Origin: JABAAI01 sp965261955
GTDB taxonomy: Bacteria; Spirochaetota; Leptospiria; Leptospirales; Leptonemataceae
Reading direction: 5' to 3'
DNA length: 64,000 bases
NCBI GenBank assembly: GCA_965261955.1
Contig: CBDHEM010000063.1
Coordinates: 1 to 64,000, forward strand
How positions within the stretch are numbered: the first letter of the stretch is position 1; each line of letters opens with the position of its first letter. Made by a program: the position numbers and the translations under genes. A model generated the notes under the pieces. That model had not been told where the DNA came from, ran no database searches, and was given only the letters and a program-made list of their open reading frames with translations. This document shows positions 49,901 to 61,900 of this stretch, piece by piece.

Positions 49901-52900
49901 TAATGGCTGCTAGAGGCACAGGAGTATTACTCAGCTCTGGTAAGGATCTCCTTGTAATCCAACATTTAACAAAAGGATGATCCGTACCCAATAACACATG
50001 AGACGCATCCTTATCAATAACAAAAACTAGCATGGTATGGCTAATACCTTCAATCTTCAAATCAACCTTGGCTGTCCTAAGGCTCTCAACCCCATTAGTT
50101 GCTAGCACAGCTTTCTCCTCAACTCCAGTAAACTTGTTAGGTAGAATTAAGTGTGCCGGAACAGTTGTTCGGTTAGCACCCGTATCAATCAGACACCTAC
50201 AGGGTCTACCATCAATGGTTCCTATTTTACTTAAGGCCTTGTTTTCCTCAGACTCAGATTCCAAGTTGATCATTGCTAGTTTAGACTTCAATTTGGGACA
50301 ATTTCTCTTGTAATGCCCTGTCTCTTTACAATAGTGGCACAACAGGTTTTTAGAAAGGGCTGGGACCTCCTGGCTACCACCGGTCACACCTTTTGTCCAC
50401 ACCCCTTCAGACCCAGTAAGCTCACCCCTACCCCTACCCTTAATTAAGCACCCACCTGTTCCCTCTGTAGGCTGTGCATCTCGAGGTCTGGTCCACTGCT
50501 GTCTCCTGTTGTTGAACGTCCTTTCTGCTGCAGTCCTGTGCATCTTGGTACGCTCTGAGTATGGTCTGGATTCCCAAGCCGCTTCAATGTCATCCACGAT
50601 GTGTTGCATATTGTTGAAATTCTTCCCTCTTAATAAATGGCAAACTTCGGCAGAGTAATATAGGGTAAGAACACCTTGGAACATTTCCATCATGAATTCC
50701 TTGGTATCCTTCAAATTGTTAGTCAGTCGATTAATTCCTCTAATGATTGGAGTGAGATGTGCTCTCGGGGATTGGTAGTCCAATGGCTGATTCTTCCAGA
50801 CTGTCTGCCTAGCCTTAATGCAAGTGCATCCAAGCCTCTCCAACATTAGAGCTTTGATTTCTGGATAAGCCATCGTTCCAACCAGTTCCTGGAATACTTC
50901 TGCTGCTCTTCCTACAGTTTGTTTCCGTAGTAACTGATTCCATTCTCTGGTCGGAATTAGTCCTTCCGCCATAGACAGTTCAAAGTGAGCAAGGTAGGTT
51001 TCTGGGTCGGTCTGATTGTCCAACTTCTGCAGATTATGTAGTATAGCTTGCCTCTTCATCTCTAGTTCCTTGGCTACTATGTCCGCAGCTCGCCGGCTCT
51101 CTTCTTCTCTATTTCTTCGTGCTGCCTCGGCTTCCCACTTTTTATTCTTCTCGATCTCTGCAGTCACTTTGTCCTGATTGGCCTTTAGCCAAGCTTCTTC
51201 TTGCTTTTGGCGTGCTACCTCAGCTTCTCTCCTGGTTATCCGGTCATACTCCATTGACTGCATCATGGAGATCATGGCTTGTTGAAGCGCTTCCATTGGG
51301 TCTCCACTTTTCATGCTAGTAGAAGTAGTATGTTCAGATATATCATCTTCCACAGATGTTTCCTTGAGGACTGAAAGAGTTCTATCACTCTTCATCATGG
51401 AACGAGTTTGAATGGCTCCTGGATGAGACATGGTGAGAGAGTAAACAGTATGGTTCAATTTACGTTCGGTGTGTTTGGTTAGCGGTTCCTGATGATGGCT
51501 GTTAGTCGTCTTCTTATCTGAACCACCGCTGCCACCATATGTTGAGGGTTACTACTGAAGATAACTCCCAACTTGGTAACAATGCTGCCACCAGAGTAAT
51601 ATCAATGCTGTACAATCACTCTTTAGCTTAACTCAGAGAAATTTAGAGTATTATTAGAAAGCTGATAGAATAATTGAGCAATAACAGACAGAACTCAAGA
51701 ATAATGGGGAATCAGGGCTTAAATACCCTCAAGCCCAGGAAACAGGAAACCACACAAATATATAATACACATACAAAAGTCTAAGCACAGAAACGCCATA
51801 GGCTTTCATATGTCTATATAAATAAGCTAATTGAGCATGCAACTAAGATCATTGTATGTTTAACACCTTACTAATTATAATTACAGATCAACACTCCACT
51901 AATTATAATTACAGCTAAGCTAAGTGTTCAGGCCTAAGGGCCATCTTGATGGTTCTTGGGCATGTTGAGGGCTGCCCTCGACAGCAGTGGACGAACCACT
52001 TTGCTGACAGGTGGAGATAAATATCTATAGAATGAAGGAAAAGATTTTTTTTTGATCTCACATGCTGGGACAGTTGATGAGGATAAACTAGCATTAGTAA
52101 AATCCACCCTATACATATGCAGAGAAAATACAACATGGAGCCAGTTAGTATATGTAGAAGTTAAAATCATAAGTACTAAATATCCAGCTTGCACAAATGG
52201 TCCACCCCTTGAGAACTGTTTCTTACATGTGCAGAAACAGCAGCTATCGGTCTACCTAATAAAACAACGAGGGACTGAAGTATGTTATTACAAGAATACT
52301 GATGAGTTTGCACAGACCTTAGCCTAGTGCTGTGACAACATTCAGGCTGCAAATGACAGCGAGATACTGAAAAATGAGGTTAAGGAGCTCCTTATGACAT
52401 TCTTGGCTGATGGCCGGAGTACCTCCTGATATACAGCGGATATCTGACGACAAACAAGTCAATTTCCATGTTTAATATACATAGCCTAGAGCTAGGAAGA
52501 GCATGATGCCACTTCTTGCATACATCAATAACTTTGTTACAGATAAGTTTCAGAAGGAAGACATGGAAATATGCATGCATATTTCCAAGGAGGACTTTAC
52601 AAGTGACGGGAGTTTTGAGCATTCAGGAGCTTCACAAGAAGCAAACGGACACAAACCAAAAAATGGAGAGAACTGACTGTTGGTGCGATCTACAAAGTAA
52701 ATAACTGAGATGATGAAGGTGCCTACAAAATACGCTCCAACCTTAATCCTAAAAATAAATAATACCATTTTCAAGTGTAGGCACCAGAGACAATCGATGG
52801 AGAGCTAACCAACATCACGTCCTAAATTTGTTAGAACAGACAGGCATCGAGAAGGATTCAGTAAAAAGTTTCATGCTTATACCCGACTTCAGATACGTGC

Positions 52901-55900
52901 TATTTGCAGTCAACTAACAAGGGGGAAAGTTTCATGCCTACACCTTAGTTGTAGATATGACAGGCTACATGATCTATACCAGGCCTAGGTCACACAATCT
53001 AAGTCAGGCCAAGTTCACATGACCAACATCCGGCCTGGGTCATGTGCAGCGGCATTTGTCCCAAATGTAGTATGTAGGAAGTCTTTGAGATGATTACACA
53101 TGTGGATGTCAACTCACCCATCTTTTGACTTATAGAGGATCCCACCAATGATCTGTTGATCCAGTAGCTAGAGTAAGTGCGGGTTGACCGCCATGACCAA
53201 AACTACAACCAGAAGCAGGTATTTATCAAAACCAAAGATTGAAAGAAGCTATTATGATAGCACAAGACCGTGCTTAAAGTTTGCGGACTTGTGGTACAAA
53301 GTAATGTTACTATCTAAGAAGTTTGTACAGAACTAGCCAATGGAGAAAGGTTCTTCTTCGAGACCATGCAACTCCAGGTCAATACCAAAATCGTCAAGTA
53401 GTTGGAGCAGTATACACCTGTTATCTCGATCCTGAAGTTGCTGCTCATGACTGTCAGTAATGACCCGAGTTCCACGGCCACGAATATGCTTGTATACAGA
53501 GACACCAGTACGGGACACCCCCCCGATGAGTTCAAACCTAATAGCAGGCTCCAACATGCTGGTATTGTCCAGATGATTCTGCCTCAACAGGGTCCAATTT
53601 CAGTCAGTACTATACTACCGAAACAAAAAAAAAAACAGCTACAATATTGGGCTCATCAGCCACAAGCAGTGCTGTACTGGGCCAAGGTCCTAAATATCAT
53701 GTGGTAAGTCTGGGTTTTGAGAAAGACATTGTCCACTTTCCATAGAGTCAAGTTCGGCCACCACCTAGCACAGAATAATGCCAAAAACATGCTGCATCAG
53801 GATAATGCCAAAAACATGCTACATCAGGATAATGCCAAAAACATGCTGCATCAGGATAATGCCAAAAACATGCTGTATCAGGATAATGCCAAAAACATGC
53901 TGCATCAGGATAATGCCAAAACATGCTGCATCAGGATAATGCCAAAAACATGCTGTATCAGGATAATGCCAAAAACATGCTGCATCAGGATAATGCCAAA
54001 AAACATGCTGTATCAGGATAATGCCAAAAACATGCTGCATCAGGATAATGCCAAAAAACATGCTGCATCAGGATAATGCCAAAAACATGCTGTATCAGGA
54101 TAATGCCAAAAACATGCTGCATCAGGATAATGCCAAAAAACATGCTGTATCAGGATAATGCCAAAAACATGCTGTATCAGGATAATGCCAAAAACATGCT
54201 GTATCAGGATAATGCCAAAAACATGCTGCATCAGGATAATGCCAAAAAACATGCTGCATCAGGATAATGCCAAAAACATGCGGCATCAGGATAATGCCAA
54301 AAACATGCTGCATCAGGATAATGCCAAAAAACATGCTGCATCAGGATAATGCCAAAAACATGCTGCATCAGGATAATGCCAAAAACATGCTGCATCAGGA
54401 TAATGCCAAAAACATGCTGCATCAGGATAATGCCAAAAACATGCTGCATCAGGATAATGCCAAAAACATGCTGCATCAGGATAATGCCAAAAAACATGCT
54501 GCATCAGGATAATGCCAAAAAACATGCTGTATCAGGATAATGCCAAAAACATGCTGCATCAGGATAATGCCAAAAAACATGCTGTATCAGGATAATGCCA
54601 AAAACATGCTGCATCAGGATAATGCCAAAAACATGCGGCATCAGGATAATGCCAAAAACATGCGGCATCAGGATAATGCCAAAAACATGCTGCATCAGGA
54701 TAATGCCAAAAACATGCTGCATCAGGATAATGGTATAGCCAGAGACAAGTTCGTCATCAAGTGTGGGTGACCCTATCTACTGTAGCTGTACCAGAAAATA
54801 GCAGACCATGCTAGAACAGAAGCACATGGCTGGCTACACATGAATGCTGTATTTCAAAAAACAGCATATCTACTGGCAATAGGAAGTTAGTGCTCAGCTT
54901 CATGCCACGTTGCCATCACCTCAAGAGACGAACTGACCATGCACATCATCACCTTCCAGGCTGCTGCCAATTGGAGGAAAATCCAGCATGTCTTCAACAA
55001 TTACAATCTGCAGAGATCCAAGACCGCATTAATAACTTCTACAAGTTCTCGGACTACAAGCCAGCATGTTTCTACAGGGACCCAGCATGAGCTTATTGCA
55101 GCCTACATGTAATTGCAGGGTGCTGCCACGAAATTTGGTATCCCTACCAGCCAGTGTCACCCAAGGATTAACCCGCCCTATCCTCACTAACCACTTTGAA
55201 GCTACGAAACACCCTGAAAAACTAACAGGAAAATACTGAGGTGTGCAGAACCCTCAGCTTGGTGTTTCAGTTACCCACAAGCATGGCTGCAGCTTACAAT
55301 GCTGACTGGTGATGAACGAAAGGTTCCTTTTTCCACGATGCTTAGAAGTAAGGCCCTTGAAGAGCAGCTCAGCTAGAATTTTTTCTTTTTTGCACTAAGT
55401 TTAGAAGCTTCTTTGAAATCAACCTCTAACCAGACAATGTCAGCTATAGGTTCTAAGGCCAACACTTGAGCGGGTGATCGCGCAGAAGGTTGCGGGGTCT
55501 TAGCTCTAGCTTCCCCACAGTCGCTCAGCAGGGAATATGTTGGCAAGTACTGCTGTTCCATCATGCGTGGCTGGCACACTCTCTGCTTCTTCCAAGATAG
55601 GATGAGTGGCGGCTAGGCTACAGAAATCCTGCTGTACTTTGACCCACAGTCTATTGAGTGTAACAAACACATTGTGCAGCACTTGATGTGCATCTTGTGA
55701 ATCGGTAAGTGTGAGAATGCTAACTGCCAAATATGTTTGGTGGAAGACTGGCAGTGACAGATCACTGCTCCAATGGTGGTTCCTTGCAACAGTTGGTGCA
55801 GTTTAAGTGGTCATAGCAGAAGCTTTAACACAGGTTTCAAATTCACCAGCACTTACGAGGCACTAGAGGAAGGCATTATCACACCCATTTATAGGAAAAC

Positions 55901-58900
55901 CAAGAGGACCAACAAGAGCTTCTTCCGGTGGCATTGTTAATTGTATCAAAAGTAAGCAGCGACTAAATCTACTAACCTACCTCAGTGCAAATGCCAAACC
56001 ACACTCCAAACATGATGCTAATATCCCCAATGAGGTGTACCATGCTGATCAATCATTGGGTTCTGTTTCATTTGTGTTTCACTGATCCTAATCCTTCTAG
56101 CACAGAGAGATTTATATATATTGACAGCAAAATTTCAATCCCATAATCACATAACCCAGATGGGGGGTAGGGGATTATGCGAGGCAATATCCATAACTGT
56201 GAGTGCACGCTTGTTGATGAGCCTCCCGACCCAGTGATGTGGCAGAAACAACAAATTAGCCTGGTGCACTGCATTGGGGTTATTAGCATCAAACCTGGAT
56301 TGTGGTATGGCATATGTGTAGAGGTGATTTAGTATATTTTTCCTCCGCTTACTTTTGTAGGATGGACCAAGAATCTGCATGAGTACTCCTGCCACCTTAG
56401 CGAGTTTTTCATAGCCCCATCCAGTAACCTTGGGAGCTATAGTATGCAGTCTTTGGACTGTGCATAACACATTTCACTATGCCACCAAAGAGGCTCTTTA
56501 GAGTCCACTTGACCGTCCAGCAAATGAGCAAGATAATGCCTTCCTCTAATGCCTCATGAGTGCCGATGAACTTGAAATCTGTCTGTTACAGCTTCTGCTA
56601 TGACCACATAACCTGCACCGACTGTTGCAAGGAACAACCTTTGCAGCAACGATCTGTCACAGCTGACTTTCCACAGCGCATAAAGTTGGCAGTTGGCATT
56701 CTCACACACACCAATATACATACATGAAAAATTCCAAACTGTCAGTACAAGGTCCGGACGAACTGCTGCACAATGTGTTCCTTACACTCAATGGATCATG
56801 GGTCAAAGTACAGCAGGATTTCAGTGGTCAAGCAGCCATGCATCATATTGTGAAAGAAGCAGAAGAATGTACCAGCCACACTCAATGGAGCGGTGATCCT
56901 GGCCAACAATGCTCTCTACTGAATGACTGCAGGGAAGAAAGAGCTCAGATTCTGCAACCGCCTGCGCAATCACCCGCTCAATCGCCGGCCTCAGAATTGC
57001 GGTTCACATTTACTAGTTGTAGGTTGATTACCACAAAGCTCACTAAACCTAGTGCAAAAAGAATGGATTCAAGGTGAGCAGCTCTACGAGGTTCCTTCCG
57101 TCTACTCACAGTCAACGATATATTGCCCCGCATTACAAGGAAGCAAAACCTCTATCACCAAAGAGCTCGGATGAGGTGATGCAGGTGTTGAAGAAATCTA
57201 AGCACAAGAATAGTTCAAGAAACCACAGCTGCAGCAGTGGATCTGAATTAAAGGGAGCTGGGCAGAAGCATACTTCTAGGCACGATGCAACCATTTGCTG
57301 CAGGTAAGTGGTTTAGTACAGAGAGTGATTCAATTGCATTATAGATGAACTACTTTGGCTACATGTACACTGCTGAGCTGGTGCAGCCAGGGACCCAGAA
57401 TCATGATGGGTGCAGCAGCTTTCAGCAGTGTGCATGCTCTCAATGGTGAGGCCACTATGCTAATGCGTAAAAAACCCATTCAGGTCCCCTGTGCTAAGCA
57501 AGTGCATGGTACTAATACTTCGTGGGCCTCTTGCCAAGTGGGCATTGGAGAAGTATGGCTGCCTAGAGATGTCTTTGGTTCACTATGTTATTCGCCAGGG
57601 GAGCTCGATGGTAGAGAGAGGAACAGAGCTATGCACACAATTTACTCCATGAATGTGCACACCACACATGGTCTGTAGTGAAAACTGAAAAGCCAGTATT
57701 TACTATCTCACAGTAACGAAAATTTTTTTGCAGAGATAAAAAGCAGAGGTCTACATGGCCAGTAGACCACATTAACAGATAAAGGTCCTCCAAATATTTG
57801 TGGTCTACAACTGTTTCTTGTTTCCTTTTCTTTGACAAGTCAGCCAATAAACTTTTTTTTTTTTTTTTTTATTAAACTTGCCTCTATTTTTTAGTCAAAA
57901 AATTGCAAGTGGAAATAATTTAGTACCAAATTGATACACCCCACAAGTCTGCACATACCATACCATTATCAGAGGAGTCGGCCAGAAATGGAGTCAGCCA
58001 GGGATTTGCTATGCCATCGGCCATGACAAGAGTTTCAGAGGAGAACTCAAGATTCTTCAAAGACTTGGTCACAGAAATACCAGATTCTTCATATGATTTG
58101 GTAGAGTTGCACAGGATAAATACAAAACAAAAAAAACATAGCAGATGTTATTCTATGCCATGCTTACTGCTAAAGAACACACAATATATTGTTGATGTAT
58201 ATTTGAATGCTTATTTTTGGTTAAAAGCAGTAAATCAACTGACAGCTCATTCAGCTACCTAGAGCATAGCATAGCTTGAGTTAGTCTCGCGAGCCAGACT
58301 ACCAATTCATACTGTACAGGGTCTGGATAATTAAAACAAATTGGCATGTGCGCTAGCTATATTCTATCACCAAAAAAACGTTAACATAATAAAATCGCTA
58401 GCACAAGTGTCCGTATTTTTACATATACTTACCATTTTTCGGCAGATTTTTATTTATAATTATTTTTTTTTGCTATTTCACTGGATCAAGAAACGGAGCA
58501 GTTGTGGATGTGCATCGGAATACTTGGAGTCTCCTGGTCCGAATATTATGATGCATGGACCTGTTGTACGCAACTTATGCAAAACAGTAAAAAAAATTTT
58601 TTTTTTTAATCTTGAAGATTAATTGCACACTTTCAAGGCCTTTGTGCTACCCGGTTGCAGCCTTAGTGAAGGATTCAAGGCATGCTTACCGTCTTTTTGG
58701 AGCTAATATAGGCTGAACTCACCATTTAGGTATTATTTGAAACCACCATTTAGGCAGGTAATAAGCAGCTAATGTGTGTTTCAGCTGAGAAATAAGATTT
58801 CATAGGATGAAGAATACAAGCGAACCTTAAAAGAGCTCCAGGTATTACAACCTGACATGGAGACACCATGACAATGACACAAGTGCAACTTATCCAGCAG

Positions 58901-61900
58901 ATCATCAATACAGGCCTTGATGGAGCTGCATTAGTGTCTCCCACCAGTACAGATGGTTGAGACTTAGTTGAACTGCTATCTCCACAGAAACTCCCAGAAT
59001 GGCAATGGGGTGGGTCAAACACTGGGTACGACCAAGCTGGTCTCTGGATGACCCAGAACCCCCAGTGTACATAATAGCAACTGTGCCAGAACCAGTACTC
59101 TGTACAGTACTTGGGTGCAACATTGAATACAAAATATAGAGAGTGTAACTAATTCGATTTTCAGAGTACAAGTAATCTCCCAAATATGTACACAGACTTG
59201 CGATCTTACAATAGGGTAGTTAGCTTAGATAAGCGATATTCTTGAATAAAACCACAAAAGTCTGAGTGATTGACATAGCTAAATATTCTATTTAATTTTA
59301 ATATATTTATTCCTTTACAAACAACGGTACTAAAATATCATACTCCTTACATGAACACCAACAAATATAAACCCCAAAAGTAACCATCCGAATGACCGAC
59401 CTTATCTATGAAGGTTAGAGAGGCCACCATAGGAACCAAGACTGCTCCAGCTAGTGCTAGAGAAACAACAAACCCAGGCAGGCCAATCTTGCAGAATATG
59501 GACACAGCAAAATACCTACAGGATTAAGCAAAAATAATAAACGTCTGGAAATTCAGACATACAAAAATAACATAGCATGTAACTAGACGGCCAACCACAC
59601 AAGTCCACATTCTATATTGGCTTACATTTCAAAATGGCTGACCTAAAAACACAAATAACACAAAACAAAAAGCCTACATCCCAATTAAAACCATCTTAAC
59701 AGCTTCTTATACACTTAAAATGTGATTTTGGCCATTAATATCTATGAAGGATTCAAGGTGTACTGGTTTGCAACCTAAGTGAAGGAAGGATTCAAGGTGT
59801 GCTGGTTTGCAACCTAATTGAAGGTAGGATTCAAGGAGTGCTGGTTTGCAACCTAAGTGAAGGAAGAATTCAAGGTGTACTGGTTTGCAACCTAAGTGAA
59901 GGAAGGATTCAAGGTGTACTGGTTTGCAACCTAAGTGAAGGTAGGATTCAAGGTGTGCTGGTTTGCAACCTAAGTGAAGGAAAGACTCAAGGGTGCTGGT
60001 TTGCAACCTAAGTAAGTGAAGGATTCAAGGTGTGCTGGTTTGCAACCTAAGGGATGGTAGGATTCAAGGTGTGCCGGTTTGCAACCTAAGAGAAGAAAGG
60101 ATTCAAGGTGTGCTGATTTGCAACCTAAGTGAAGGAAGGATTCAAGGTGTGCTGGTTTGCAACCTAAGTGAAGGAAGGATTCAAGGTGTGCTGGTTTGCA
60201 ACCTAAGGGATGGAAGGATTCAAGGTGTGCTGGTTTGCAACCTAAGTGAAGGAAGGATTCAAGGTGTGCTGGTTTGCAACCTGAGGGATGGAAGGATTCA
60301 AGGTGTGCTGGTTTGCAACCTAAGTGAAGGATTGATTCAAGGAGTGCTGGTTTGCAACCTAAGTAAAGGAAGGATTCAAGGTGTGCTGGTTTGCAACCTA
60401 AGTGAAGGAAGGATTCAAGGTGTGCTGGTTTGCAACCCAAGCGAAGGAAGGATTCAAGGTGTGCTGGTTTGCAACCTAAGTGAAGGAAGGATTCAAGGTG
60501 TGCGGGTTTGCAACCTAAGAGAAGAAAGGATTCAAGGTGTGCTGGTTTGCAACCTAAGTGAAGGAAGGATTCAGGGTGTGCTGGTTTGCAACCTAAGAGA
60601 AGAAAGGATTCAAGGTGTGCTGGTTTGCAACCTAAGTAAAGGAAGGATTCAAGGTGTGCTGGTTTGCAACCTAAGTGAAGGAAGGATTCAAGGTGTGCTG
60701 GTTTGCAACCCAAGCGAAGGAAGGATTCAAGGTGTGCTGGTTTGCAACCTAAGTGAAGGAAGGATTCAAGGTGTGCGGGTTTGCAACCTAAGAGAAGAAA
60801 GGATTCAAGGTGTGCTGGTTTGCAACCTAAGGGATGGAAGGATTCAAGGTGTGCTGGTTTGCAATCTAAGTAATGGAAGGATTCAAGGTGTGCTGGTTTG
60901 CAACCTAAGTAATGGAAGGATTCAAGGTGTGCTGGTTTGCAACCTAAGAGAAGAAAGGATTCAAGGTGTGCTGGTTTGCAACCTAAGGGATGGAAGGATT
61001 CAAGGTGTGCTGGTTTGCAACCTAAGTGAAGGAAGGATTCAAGGTGTGCTGGTATGCAATCTAAGTAATGGAAGGATTCAAGGTGTGCTGGTTTGCAACC
61101 TAAGTAATGGAAAGATTCAAAGTGTGCTGGTTTGCAACCTAAGTGAAGGAAGGATTCAAGGTGTGCTGGTTTGCAACCTAAGTGAAGGAAGGATTCAAGG
61201 TGTGCTGGTTTGCAACATTCATCTTCAAAGATTTATCCTCTATCTCTTTTTCTACCACCCCCATAACTCGAGTACCATAAGTCCATTAATAAGAAATTTA
61301 AGTACGATTAACTCCAATTTTTCCAAACACTAATTGGTTACACTAGTACGAAAAAATATAAATGGATCAATGGTACCATGTACATAAAGACTGTCGTCTA
61401 CAATCTAGCTGCACAGCGCACATGCTGAATTATTATTACATTAAGCAGTAGCAGTTGATCCTAGCAAACTTGTGAGAGTTCTGTTGGTTCACAGATAATC
61501 TTGTTCTTCTAGGAAAAGCGTATCTACATCAACAAAACAGCCTGGCCAGATAAAAGGAGTATCTACTATAACAATTGTGGTGTATCATATGCAACTGACA
61601 CCAAGTCTTCGAAGGAGGCAGTTTCAAAACCTCTACCAAGGAACTGACGCCAATAACAAAACAATAATATCAAAAGTGATAAATTGTGTATAGTACAAGA
61701 AAAAGTTAGAAAAGTTGTTAAAAAAGAAATGATGTTAATAACTACAGGATTTGCTGAATCTTAGCCGTAAGACTAATACTCAACCGATATAGGTCTCAAC
61801 ATGGCTAAAGCTATCTAACTGATAGATATTATACACAGAAGAATGAATAAATAAGTAGCCTCAATTAGACTGCATGTGTTGTATTGTTGTATTAATTTCA

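Larger units (their letters stand above)
46280..51983 (-). mobile_element. Complete Ty3/gypsy-like LTR retrotransposon with Gmr1-type gene order
   Basis: The element is 5,704 bp with 444-bp LTRs, TG...CA ends, a perfect 5-bp target duplication, a tRNA-Leu-type primer site and a polypurine tract. In element sense (minus strand) the order is LTR, gag with zinc knuckle, protease, integrase, reverse transcriptase, RNase H, LTR. In ordinary Ty3/gypsy elements integrase is last. The integrase-before-RT order combined with a gypsy-like RT defines the Gmr1 group (described by Goodwin and Poulter from deuterostomes). The LTRs differ at one position (46362 C against 51622 T), so insertion is recent. 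It sits in the 14.85-kb SLC2 intron in the sense direction. A nonsense codon and a deletion in the RT region make this copy non-autonomous. Confidence 0.96.

Noticed and set aside
53776..54731. Array of similar units that could suggest CRISPR
   Set aside because: There are no unique spacers between units, the context is eukaryotic, and unit length varies by slippage in an A-run. It is a minisatellite.
60032..61333. 433-codon plus-strand open frame
   Set aside because: It is the 39-bp minisatellite read in a constant frame, located in an intron of the minus-strand SLC2 gene.
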